A stretch of DNA of 64,000 nucleotides, from NCBI GenBank assembly GCA_016708875.1, contig JADJFA010000020.1, forward strand, positions 26,785-90,784, written 5' to 3'. The position numbers and the translations under genes are program-made. Shown in pieces: positions 25,988 through 35,566 of the stretch (the stretch's first letter is position 1; every line of letters begins with the position of its first letter). The notes beneath the pieces were generated by a model. That model was not told where the DNA came from. It saw only the letters and a program-made list of their open reading frames with translations, and did not search any database. The DNA is from Lewinellaceae bacterium. Its GTDB lineage: Bacteria > Bacteroidota > Bacteroidia > Chitinophagales > Saprospiraceae.

Positions 25988-26060
25988 GATCTCGTAGCTC
26001 AGTCGGTAGAGCACTTGACTTTTAATCAAGGAGTCATGGGTTCGAATCCCATCGAGATCA
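25988..26060 (+). tRNA. tRNA-Lys (TTT)
   Basis: A 73-base cloverleaf. Acceptor GATCTCG pairs with CGAGATC, the D arm is GCTC/GAGC, the anticodon stem CTTGA/TCAAG has loop CTTTTAA with TTT, and the T arm ATGGG/CCCAT has a TTCGAAT loop. The discriminator is A and CCA is not encoded. A terminator follows after nine bases. Confidence 0.97.
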
Positions 26061-26069
26061 CAACTTTTT

Positions 26070-26098
26070 AAGCCTTCCCAGTTTGGGAGGGCTTTTTT
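26070..26098 (+). terminator. Terminator after tRNA-Lys
   Basis: Arms 26070-26080 and 26084-26094 pair over 11 bases with one G-T pair around GTT, followed by a T run. It also lies a few bases beyond the stop of the convergent LytTR gene. Confidence 0.9.
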
Positions 26099-26105
26099 AT
26101 TTGCC

Positions 26106-26867
26106 TTAGTTACTCGCCCGGGATTTCATAACATTAATAAAAGCCTCCTTACGCCTCCGCGCAAGCGGGATGATGGATTTATCTGTCATTAGTAGGCTGT
26201 CGCCCTCGTCTTTGGCGAGTTTTCTTACAAACTTGGTATTCACCATATGCGATTGATGCGCCCGAAAAAATGGCGGTGCGGGCAGCATTTCTTCAAAACC
26301 GGCTAGAGATTGCGCTGTCAGGTGCCGCTCGCCATTTTCCAAAAAAACAAAACTGTAATTTCCTTGCGCTTCGAGGCGCGTGATTTCCTCTGTGCCAATG
26401 AAGAGCAAACCATCCCCAGTATTCAAGGTAATTCGGTCAAAAAGCCGGGTGCTGGCGTTATGACGGAGTTGATTGAGCTGGCGATGGTAATCGAGAGATT
26501 CTCTTGGTTGGGCAGCCTTTTGAACTGCCATGATAAGTTCTTCTGGATCAATAGGTTTGAGCAAATAATCCAGTGCGCTGTATCGAAAGGCGCGAAGGGC
26601 GAATTCGTCATGAGCCGTTGTGAAAATGACGTGGAACTTCGGATTAGGAAAGTGGTCAAGCAGATCGAACCCCGTTCCATCGCCTAAGTCCACATCCAGC
26701 AAAATCAGGTCGGGAGAAAGCGTTGGCAATACAATAATGGCTTCCGCAAGCGAAGAAGCTTCGCCGACACAACTAGCTTCGGGACAACCTCTGCTGAGAA
26801 AGCTTCGGACTGCATCACGGCAAGGTTGTTCGTCTTCAACAAGGAGGATTCGAATGGGGGAGGGCAT
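26106..26867 (-). CDS. LytTR-family response regulator
   Basis: A 253-residue two-component regulator. The receiver domain (residues 1-125) has the acidic pair in VEDE, the phospho-acceptor Asp58 in LILLDVDLGDGTG, TTAHDEF and the conserved Lys in DYLLKPID. The C-terminal LytTR DNA-binding domain (about 150-250) shows EITRLEAQGNYSFVFL, ARRRKEAF and the FFRAHQSHMVN strand. Its natural partner is a LytS-like histidine kinase, and one is encoded 5.6 kb away at 32491, with two secreted-protein genes between. The gene is divergent from the LamG gene (189 bases between starts), where it could act. Confidence 0.94.
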   Translation of the reverse strand: MPSPIRILLVEDEQPCRDAVRSFLSRGCPEASCVGEASSLAEAIIVLPTLSPDLILLDVDLGDGTGFDLLDHFPNPKFHVIFTTAHDEFALRAFRYSALDYLLKPIDPEELIMAVQKAAQPRESLDYHRQLNQLRHNASTRLFDRITLNTGDGLLFIGTEEITRLEAQGNYSFVFLENGERHLTAQSLAGFEEMLPAPPFFRAHQSHMVNTKFVRKLAKDEGDSLLMTDKSIIPLARRRKEAFINVMKSRASN

Positions 26868-27056
26868 ATGGGTGTTGGCTTGTGTTCAATCGTGGCTCAA
26901 AAATAATCTTACCTCGCCGAATTTCATTTTTTTCTTGCCGCGTATCATCTGGGAGGTGCCGATGGTCATTAGGTACGGTGGGGCAGGGTACCGTGTGCAT
27001 AGTTTTGAGGAAGAAAATTTCCATTCAATTACTTCAGAAATCAAAATTTGAAAAAC

Positions 27057-29144
27057 ATGAAAAACCTCCTTTTGCTATTGCTCCTCATTGGTAGCAATAC
27101 AGCAATTCTGCATGCGCAAACTACTTGCGCTAACAGATGCCTGAATTTCGACGGGAAGAACGATTACATCCAACTCTCCAAATCACCTTTAAAAGGCAAT
27201 GCCAATTTCACCCTTGAAGTCTGGTTCCGCTCCTTGGACAGTGATAGCCTCCCGAACTGCCGGAGCGGCAACTTTGAGCGGATTATCGGCTGTGGTGGCA
27301 GCCGCTTCGAGATTGGAGAGTGTGCAGGAAATTTTAGCTTCTATACCAACGCAAGCGGCGTGGTTAATTCGGGCGTCCTTACCAACGATGGCAAGTGGCA
27401 CTATTTCGCCGCCACTAAAGACGCTACTACCTTCCGGTTCTTTCTGGACGGCGACCTGGTAATGAAGTACGACTTGCCTACCGGAACGGCTTTCAATTTA
27501 GATAACACCTTCCGCATAGGTCGTTGGCCGGGCAGTGGCGGCCTCTCCGAAAGTTGGCAAGGCGATATTGACGAAATCCGCATTTGGGATTCCGCGTTGC
27601 CCGAAGCAGCGCTGTTGGCAAACCGCGACTGCCAGCTGACAGGCAAAGAAACTGGATTGATCGGCTATTACAACTTCGATCAAGGAAACCCCGCAGGCAG
27701 CAATTCCAATCTCAAGACCCTGACCGACTTGTCGGTATCTAATAATTCGGGTATTATATATGGCTTTGCATTGACGGGTACGGCGTCAAATTGGATGTGT
27801 TCGGGAACGCCGCAGGCGGTTTTTTGTGGCGATCCAATGATGATCACGCCAGGCTTACGTTCGCCGACCAGCGGTGAAGTGGTGCAAAGCTCGCCCACTC
27901 GCAAACTGCGCTTCGACTGGTCAGCACCTTATGGGCAGGTGAACGATGTGCAATACAAGATCGAAATTTTCAAGAATACCTCGACCGAACGAGACTCCAT
28001 CGTTAATCTCGAGCGGGTATTCGCAGACAGCTTTTACAATCGTTTGAATACGGAAGTTATGGTCAGCGAGTTGGGGCCGGAACCCAACAAATTAGAGCGA
28101 TATACTTGGCAGATCACTACAAAATATTCCGGGCTAGGAAGTCAATGCGCAACCGGTTGCGCCTCACCCCAGCAAGGCTTTTTCTTGCAGTCCAATCCCT
28201 TCGACGTAAACGTAAGTGTGACTTATTCACAGCCGGTCTGTGCACAACCGGCTTACACCGCTTCGGCAAAGGTGCGCTACAACCTGACCATTACCTTGCA
28301 GAATTTATCATTAGGAACAGGAACGGGGGCGGATCTCAATTTTGGGAAACACTTGCAAGCTTCGCCGCAAATCTTATTAAAGGCCCTTCCAGGCAATTTT
28401 GATGTTATAAATGACATCACTCCAACACCTTCTTTTCCACCTATTCTGCTTTACAATGCCAGTTTCACGTTCTCCTTTATTGTGGAAGTTCCATTGGGTA
28501 CCACCAACCTGATTTTTCAGCCTTATTTCCATTCCGTTGCAGTAGGTCACGACGGGTTTCCGATAGCGACTATTGCTCCACCTGTCACGATACCCTTACC
28601 CCCTTGTATTTGTGATCCCTGTAGGGATTTTGCGATACAAGTGACAGGGACGACGCCGCCTATTGGAGGTTCCCGTGCAAACTTCAGTATAAACCAGAAT
28701 ATAACGATCAATGCAGGCGCCCGCCCGATCATTCGCGTACTGGCAGAGATCATTTACTTTGAACATAGTACGACTTGTTGCCCAACCATCTGCAACACGA
28801 AACCAAATTCGCATGCTGAATTTATATCTGGCACCCTGCTTAATTCCGGTGGAACAGATTGGCAAAACAGCGGGAAGCCCATGGACTTCATAGATGGCTC
28901 TGCTGGACCGGGCGATCAAGAATCCGCAGCGGTCACCTGGTACAGCATTACGAGTGCAGGTGCCTCATTGAACAATACACCGATCCACCTGGAAATCGCC
29001 GTCCCCAATTTGGGAGGGCCCACTCCCTGCGAATGCTATAACCTGTGTATCCGCTACAGTTTTTTTGACAAAGACTGTAAGGTGTGTGAGGCCGTGCGCT
29101 CGTACAGCACCTGTTCAACCCTTCCCTCTGCAAATTGCCGTTAA
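27057..29144 (+). CDS. Secreted LamG-domain protein with a Cys-rich C-terminal domain
   Basis: A 695-residue exported protein, signal peptide MKNLLLLLLLIGSNTAILHA (start at ATG 27057). Residues 25-220 form a laminin-G/concanavalin-like domain (LNFDGKNDYIQLS, FTLEVWFRS, GDIDEIRIWDSAL, then GYYNFDQGN), a fold that often binds sugars or proteins. A middle region has fibronectin-like strands (LRFDWSAPYGQVNDVQYKIEI) and a second sandwich. The last 160 residues hold a Cys-rich domain (PTPCECYNLCIRYSFF, then DKDCKVCEAV). No standard T9SS sorting tail is visible. A similar C-terminal domain closes the next gene, 19 bases downstream, which suggests a functional pair in one operon. Confidence 0.82.
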   Translation: MKNLLLLLLLIGSNTAILHAQTTCANRCLNFDGKNDYIQLSKSPLKGNANFTLEVWFRSLDSDSLPNCRSGNFERIIGCGGSRFEIGECAGNFSFYTNASGVVNSGVLTNDGKWHYFAATKDATTFRFFLDGDLVMKYDLPTGTAFNLDNTFRIGRWPGSGGLSESWQGDIDEIRIWDSALPEAALLANRDCQLTGKETGLIGYYNFDQGNPAGSNSNLKTLTDLSVSNNSGIIYGFALTGTASNWMCSGTPQAVFCGDPMMITPGLRSPTSGEVVQSSPTRKLRFDWSAPYGQVNDVQYKIEIFKNTSTERDSIVNLERVFADSFYNRLNTEVMVSELGPEPNKLERYTWQITTKYSGLGSQCATGCASPQQGFFLQSNPFDVNVSVTYSQPVCAQPAYTASAKVRYNLTITLQNLSLGTGTGADLNFGKHLQASPQILLKALPGNFDVINDITPTPSFPPILLYNASFTFSFIVEVPLGTTNLIFQPYFHSVAVGHDGFPIATIAPPVTIPLPPCICDPCRDFAIQVTGTTPPIGGSRANFSINQNITINAGARPIIRVLAEIIYFEHSTTCCPTICNTKPNSHAEFISGTLLNSGGTDWQNSGKPMDFIDGSAGPGDQESAAVTWYSITSAGASLNNTPIHLEIAVPNLGGPTPCECYNLCIRYSFFDKDCKVCEAVRSYSTCSTLPSANCR

Positions 29145-29163
29145 CCCTCCCAAAAAAATTATT

Positions 29164-32100
29164 ATGAAAAAGACGATTCAACTTCTCGCAGCTTGTGCAC
29201 TATACCTGGCTGCTCTTGCGCCGCTGGCCGCACAGACCATTACGATCAATAAATGCCTGGTTGGCCCTCCAATACCTTCCTATCTGGGGAATTATTCAAT
29301 TATCAAATTAACATCGTCGTAAACGGCGGTACGGCTGTTGACCTCGAAATTCAAGACCAGTTGCCAGCGAATCTGGGGATTGATCCTAGTAATATTATCA
29401 ATCCCGACATGACTTGCAATGGTCAGCTTATTCGGGCGACGGTCAGTGTGACAGGTGGCACTACGGGAGGATGCGATGGGCGCTACCGATTCGGCGCATT
29501 GATAAAATGGAAGTTTACCGGCACCATCTGTTCTGGGATGCTCTTTGCCCGCCAAATAAGCGTCAAATCCATTGAAGGTGAAGCCTTCGAGTGTGAGCAG
29601 ATCAATCAGGCTTCGGCTTGGGCATCAAACATACTATGTTCTGCCACACCTTGGCCTAACCCAAGCTATACTAAAAGGATATTTTTATCTAACTCCATTG
29701 TGATTAAGATAATCGCTAACAGTGATTGGATAGTCACGAAAAAGTCCATTGGCTACGTTGGTGTCAATGTTATTCGGTACAAAATCACCGTTAACCGTAA
29801 AAATCCTTACAGTCGGATTGGCTTTTACAACCTGTACAGTCCGATTATCACCGACTGGGCACCGCCAGGGGGAATCATTGGTTCGGTTAGCAAGCCCGGA
29901 ACGCTATGCCCAACCATTTCTTATGTGACGTCGAACATCGCGTCCATTTCTCTTTGCAAACTTGATATTTGTCAAAACTGGCCACAATATTTCTATTTAG
30001 ATGTTGCTTATCCGTGTGATGCATTTCCAGCAGGAACATCAGTGGATAACTGTATCAACCTAACTGGCCAAAGCCCGCCGGATTGCAACACCGGGAAACC
30101 ACCGTATAAAGAACAACTTCAGATTTGCGCCAAAAAAGCGATTGACCCACTTGGGTGCGTTAACAATTGGACGGGGACTAGCGGTGGTGGCCCTAATCCA
30201 ACACCCACTTATACCTTCCCTGTCACGCCCACGGCCTACGTTAGTTACCCAAATGGGCCCCAGGATGATACCTGCACGAACGACATTCTTCCCGCATTTT
30301 ACACTACCGAATTGAGCATTGAGAAGGGCGAGACTTATGTGGCAAACCACTTCCCGGGCTGCCAGGGGCAGTACTACATTCGTATCTGCAACAGCGGCAA
30401 TACCCCGGTTACCAATATTTCAGTCGTGGATAATTGGCCACAGCCATGCTCATACCTTACCTTATTATCCACTCCTAATTATCCGTCAGATGCTTTCGAC
30501 AACGTAAGTTATTCAGGCTGCGCATTAGGGCCGTCTTGCTGTCCAAGCACCATAAATTTCAATGAAAAGCCAGGGTTCACCTTGTATCCCGGCCAATGTA
30601 TTATGATCTATATGAACTATGAGATCAATGCAACTACGCCATTGAACACGGTGCTTAGTAATTGTGTGACAGTGAATTGCGACGGGACTTTTGGTCCGCC
30701 TGCGCCTTTGTGCCCAGGCTACCCACTGTTGCCGTTTTCTAAAACGGTATGCTATGACTTTACCACTGAACCCGCGAAAGCGAAACCGAATATCTGCAAG
30801 TCAGTGGAAGGCACTACCAATTACGAACCTGGGCAATGGGTGCGCTACAAAATATGTATCTCGAACTATGGTGGCGCAGGTTTAACTGGTGTACTCACCG
30901 ATTTGATCGATCCCACCTTGACTAACCCTTCAATCATTGGCTACTACTATTCTCTTAATGCCGGTTCAACCTGTCCCAACCTGCCAGCCATTACCCAATC
31001 ATATGGGCAGTTGCCTCCAGGCTTAATTTCAGCAAACCTGAGCGGCCCATGGAACATCAATCTTCCAGCACAATGCGAGGTGAATAAATATGCCACCTTG
31101 TGCCTGCTCATTCAGGCACAGGTAAAAGCGTACACACCGAGTGGCACCTACTGGAATAGAACAAAGCTAATCCCAACCGGGGAAAAGCCGCTCCTAGATT
31201 CAACGGCCATTACCGTCGCTCAGACAGCCGTGGCCCAGACCTGGAAGTGCGTTAAAGGCGATCTTGATGCTGATTTCAACGATTCCGGGACAGCTACGCC
31301 GGCTGGCATGGTCAAATTCAGGATTTCTATACTCAATAGTGGCAACGTTCCGCTGACGGATTTCGTGGTGGGCGACCAATTGCAGGCTCCGTTTACCACT
31401 TTCAGTAATGGACCAATCAAAGCCTTCATAAGCAGTGGTCCCGTTCTGGATGCGGGATGCCAACTCAATGTCGGGACTGAATATTCGGTATTCACAACGA
31501 CCTATCTCAATAAACTACCCATCCCCATCGAATGCCTTACCCAAAACGGTTGTACGTACGGGACCTGCCCTCCGCTAGATATTTGGCCGCCGCCGCCTAC
31601 GGGTATTGTACAACTCAAGTTTGGCGGGCTAATACTATTGCCCGGCCAACTGCTTACGGTGGAATTGACGGCGATCGTCCCGCCCACCGTCCCGCCCGGT
31701 GCCAGGATGTGCAATAAGTCGTGGGTGCGCGCTTGCAACGCAATAGACAATACACCGACACAGGTCTCTACGGCATACGTTTGCCTGACCATTTCCCCCT
31801 TTGTGCCGAACTGTTGCCCTAAGGATATGCAACTTGAGATCCAGCCGATTGCCAATAGCACAACGATAACACCGGACGCGGTAGGTCCTAAAATGCTGCT
31901 GGAAACGAGTTTCAGCCTCCTCGCTTCTTCAACCGTGCCAATACAAGAAGTGCGAGTGACTGTCGTGGATAAAACCATTGACTATCAGCCGGATGCCGCT
32001 TGTGTTCAGTGTTATACCCCGTATAGATTTCTGGGCACTTTTGCCCAGTCCCAGGTTAAATTACAGCCGACTCTCGGTGCTTTGCTACTCAACCCATACT

Positions 32101-32315
32101 CGGTCATAAACAAAGAAATTGTATACAAACCTGGGCACCCCATGCTGTTCTCCCCTGCACAAACTTTAGCGGTCAGAATCAGGTTACCGGATTTACAAAA
32201 CATTCCCTGCTGTGAAACGAATGGGGAAATTTGCCTGAAATTCGTGTTTAAAGATGTGAATTGTAATTACTGTGAGCGGGTAGTATGTATACCTGTAAAC
32301 TACCAAGGACAATAA
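29164..32315 (+). CDS. Large secreted DUF11-repeat protein with the same C-terminal domain type, one frameshift
   Basis: Read from ATG 29164, the protein starts with a signal peptide (MKKTIQLLAACALYLAALAP) and, after one missing base at about 29266-29270, runs on in a single frame to 32315, giving about 1,050 residues. It contains several DUF11-type beta-sandwich repeats (YQINIVVNGGTAVDLEIQD, YYIRICNSGNTPVTNISVVD, WVRYKICISNYGGAGLTGVL, VKFRISILNSGNVPLTDFVV) and many cysteines. The last 170 residues resemble the end of the preceding LamG protein (CCETNGEICLKFVFKDVNC then YCERVVCIP). It has no gliding-type or T9SS-type tail. It is probably a surface adhesin or stalk and is closed by a strong terminator. 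Confidence 0.82.
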
Positions 32316-32329
32316 ATATCTGATGCATT

Positions 32330-32375
32330 AGACTGGGCCACTTGCGGAGTATTATTCCCGCAAGTGGCCCAGTCT
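32330..32375 (+). terminator. Strong hairpin after the DUF11 gene
   Basis: Perfect 18-bp arms 32330-32347 and 32358-32375 (AGACTGGGCCACTTGCGG and its complement) around a ten-base loop, with a short GTTTA tail. It separates the secreted-protein pair from the sensor kinase. Confidence 0.85.
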
Positions 32376-32490
32376 GTTTAAGCAGCACAGTGTCTCTGGA
32401 AGGATAAAAATATCAAATGACGATTTTAAAGTTTTTTGCATTTGTTCCTTTTACTTTTACCGGATAGCAAATCGAAAACCCATCCGGAAA

Positions 32491-35484
32491 ATGCCTCAAT
32501 TCTCTAAAAACACCCTTTTCGCTCTCCTCACTGCATTGCTCCTTTTTCATGTTGTATTAAATGCCCAGCATCCTTCCTGGCAAAACTTCACAACAAGGGA
32601 TGGATTGCCTAGCAACGAAATCTATGGCATGCTGCAAGACAGCCGGGGCTTGCTCTGGTTCTCCACCGATCAAGGCATTTGCCATTTCAACGGCTATGAA
32701 TTCATTCGCCCTGTCGATACCAGCGCGGCGAGAGCTGGCTCGACGTTTCAAATTGTCGAAGATGCTCTAGGCCGAATCTGGTTCATGCACCTCGACGGAA
32801 CACTTTCAATTATTGAAAATGACACAGTGCGCTTATGGAAATACAACCATCTTTTAAAATCTTTCTTACATAAATACAGAACGACAAATCGTTTTGCTAT
32901 AGAAAAAGATGGGGTAGTCTGGATACCTTCATTAAAATACGGTTTTTTGATCGTACGGCCCGATGGCACTCAAAAGATTATCCCCGAACTGGGCCGACCT
33001 TCGGATATTTTTTCAGAAATAGACGGGCAATTTATTATGGCGAGTGAAGAAACGAAGGATGGCATTGGGGAATTGAATTTTATGCAACGCACCAATCAGA
33101 CGCGTGAAATAATCCAGTGGCAAAATGGAAAAGCGCTATCCATGGGACGCTTTCCGGCGGATTTAAAGAAAGTGTATATAGCAGAAGGGTTTAAAATTTG
33201 GCGTTTTAAAAACGGTGATATTATTGGACGATATTTACAAACATATTATCTTATTCGAAACCATGTACTAATATGGCATGGCCAAAAGCAAGGCTGCGCC
33301 ATAGCACTTTTTGAAGACTCTGATGGAAGCATACTAATGACGGTACCGGATGGAAAAAATCAGGGTTTGCTGCGATTTCAATCAATTGCGCATTTTCAAC
33401 GTGATGAATTTGAAAATATCCTCCCCGGACAATCTGCTTCTGTAGCACTCCGCGATCAGGAAGGTGGTTGGTGGATTTCTACTAATGGTGAAGGTGTTTT
33501 TTATTGTAATAATCCCGCGCTCAACCTCCTCGACACAAACTACGGGCTGCCTACTGCTGAGGTGAAAGCACTTGCTTCCGATGGTCGGAAAAGGATGTAC
33601 GCCGGGTTGCGCGGTCTTGACATTGCTTTGTTTCAGCAAGGCAAAGGTCGCCCAACCTTGCTTCCTCCTCCCCCAATTTACGAGATGCAGGCGTTGCGCT
33701 TTGATACATTGAGTGGCCGACTTTGGTGCAGCAACTCTCTATGTTTTCTGAAAAAAGGCCACTGGATTTTCGCAACAAACTCTATCAAGCGTAAACATGG
33801 GCGCTTGTATATCAATGCCAAAAAGATCACAAGCGATCCTACTGGAACTCATTGGTTGGCTAGCTCTACCTATGGTTTTTTTTCGATAGACCCCAAGACC
33901 GGGGTTGCTGTTCCCAATAATACCTCAGCCCCTGTGCGTAGCTTCTCTGTTACACCGGACTATGATGGAAATCTTTGGGTCACAATTAATGAAGGCTTGC
34001 GCCTCTGGCGCAATGGAGGTTATGAACTCCCCCCATTCCATCATCCTGCAATGCGATTCCCGGCTCGCAACATGGAATTATTGCCGTCAGTCGCTGGCGG
34101 AGGCATGGTCATCGCATTCCGCGGCGGAGGGCTGCTTATTCGTGACAAGGATGGTAAGTTTACCCATCTCACTACCCGTGAAGGGCTGACCAGCGACGTA
34201 TTGTCAGATCTCGATATTACCCCGGATGGCAGGATCTATGCGTGTTCAAATGCAGGACTAAATATTCTATCCCCAAAATCAGATGGCAGTTGGAGGATTG
34301 AAACCTTTACGACAAAACACGGGCTGCCTTCCAATCAGGTAAATGATGTGGCATTCTTGGGCGATGAAATTTGGATAGCAACTGACAGGGGTATTGCCCG
34401 TTTCCGGGGAAAGCCAAACTCCGCTCCCATGCCGTCCCCTATTCTGGAAAAATTTGTAGTAAACAACCGCCCCTCGGTTTTTTCCGAAAATCTCCAACTT
34501 CCTCACGACAAAAACAATCTTGCTATCCGTTTTTATTCTCTCCATTTTCGCTCCGGCGGCGACATTCCCTACCGCTACCGCTTGCTTGGTGCCGATACCG
34601 CTTTCGTGTACACGCGCACTCGTGAAGTAAATTTCGCCAACCTTTCTCAAGGCCGATACACTTTTAAAGTACAAGCCCAAAACGAGGATGGCGAATGGAG
34701 TGAATCCGCATTGTGGCCTTTTGAAATTCGACCACCTTGGTGGGCTACCTGGTGGTTTCGTTCACTCGTTGGGGCGACCCTCGTGGTCGCCCTATACCAG
34801 TTTTATAAAAACCGGCTCCGATCTATCCGTCGAGAAGCCGCCGAGCGGGAAAAAATACGCGATCTAGAAACAGCGGCTTTGCGGGCGCAAATGAACCCAC
34901 ATTTCATTTTTAATTGCTTACAAGCCATTCAATCGTTCATTGCCCAAACCGACCGGGATGCAGCTGCAACCTACCTTGCCCGGTTTGCAAAATTGGTGCG
35001 GCTGGCCCTTCATGGTTCAGTGGATGGGCACCACACGCTGACCGATGAAATAGCAATGTTGGACAACTACCTTCACCTGGAGCAACTGCGCTTCCGAGGA
35101 AAATTTGAATTCTCAGTTCGTGCAACAGAGGGGCTTGATACCGCAGAAATAAGCCTTCCGCCCTTGCTGGTACAACCTTTTGTGGAGAATGCGCTGATTC
35201 ATGGCTTGCAGGGTCGTGAAAGTGGCGGCGTTGTAGATGTTGTTTTTGCCTCCAAGGGCAATCTGTTAGAAGTTTCAGTTACCGATAATGGGCAGGGCTT
35301 TTTGGAAAACAACACGTCTGAAAAAACTGCGCATAAATCAGTTGGAATGATGCTTACCCAAAAGCGCTTGGATTTGCTGATGGGTGGAGGGAATTTAGAG
35401 TCAGAGCATTTTGTTAGAGAAACCGTTTTGGATGAAAAAGGAACGCCAATTGGAGCTCGGGTTCAGATATTGATACCCATTTAG
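32491..35484 (+). CDS. Propeller-type sensor histidine kinase (LytS-like)
   Basis: A 997-residue membrane sensor. It has a signal peptide (to about residue 26) and a large outer region of two-component-regulator propeller repeats (DGLPSNEIYGMLQDSRGLLWFST, GLPTAEVKALASDG, GLTSDVLSDLDITPDGRIY, GLPSNQVNDVAFLGDEIWIATD). A Y_Y_Y domain near 700-750 and one transmembrane helix near 755-775 follow. The cytoplasmic part is a His_kinase (LytS-type) domain with AQMNPHFIFN, the phospho-acceptor His at residue 804, and an ATPase domain (PFVENALIHG, VTDNGQGF). There is no built-in regulator, so it needs a partner, most likely the LytTR regulator at 26106. Confidence 0.94.
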   Translation: MPQFSKNTLFALLTALLLFHVVLNAQHPSWQNFTTRDGLPSNEIYGMLQDSRGLLWFSTDQGICHFNGYEFIRPVDTSAARAGSTFQIVEDALGRIWFMHLDGTLSIIENDTVRLWKYNHLLKSFLHKYRTTNRFAIEKDGVVWIPSLKYGFLIVRPDGTQKIIPELGRPSDIFSEIDGQFIMASEETKDGIGELNFMQRTNQTREIIQWQNGKALSMGRFPADLKKVYIAEGFKIWRFKNGDIIGRYLQTYYLIRNHVLIWHGQKQGCAIALFEDSDGSILMTVPDGKNQGLLRFQSIAHFQRDEFENILPGQSASVALRDQEGGWWISTNGEGVFYCNNPALNLLDTNYGLPTAEVKALASDGRKRMYAGLRGLDIALFQQGKGRPTLLPPPPIYEMQALRFDTLSGRLWCSNSLCFLKKGHWIFATNSIKRKHGRLYINAKKITSDPTGTHWLASSTYGFFSIDPKTGVAVPNNTSAPVRSFSVTPDYDGNLWVTINEGLRLWRNGGYELPPFHHPAMRFPARNMELLPSVAGGGMVIAFRGGGLLIRDKDGKFTHLTTREGLTSDVLSDLDITPDGRIYACSNAGLNILSPKSDGSWRIETFTTKHGLPSNQVNDVAFLGDEIWIATDRGIARFRGKPNSAPMPSPILEKFVVNNRPSVFSENLQLPHDKNNLAIRFYSLHFRSGGDIPYRYRLLGADTAFVYTRTREVNFANLSQGRYTFKVQAQNEDGEWSESALWPFEIRPPWWATWWFRSLVGATLVVALYQFYKNRLRSIRREAAEREKIRDLETAALRAQMNPHFIFNCLQAIQSFIAQTDRDAAATYLARFAKLVRLALHGSVDGHHTLTDEIAMLDNYLHLEQLRFRGKFEFSVRATEGLDTAEISLPPLLVQPFVENALIHGLQGRESGGVVDVVFASKGNLLEVSVTDNGQGFLENNTSEKTAHKSVGMMLTQKRLDLLMGGGNLESEHFVRETVLDEKGTPIGARVQILIPI

Positions 35485-35495
35485 CACTCAAAAAA

Positions 35496-35530
35496 ATCCC
35501 GCATCTATTCAACCAGAATAAATGCGGGAT
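35496..35530 (+). terminator. Terminator between the kinase and the giant adhesin gene
   Basis: ATCCCGCAT at 35496-35504 pairs with 35522-35530, and an inner TATTC/GAATA stem also pairs. The two flanking genes converge here, and A- and T-rich tracts lie on both sides. Confidence 0.75.
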
Positions 35531-35566
35531 GCCAAAAAATGATCTTGAAAAACCTGCCTGGACCTA

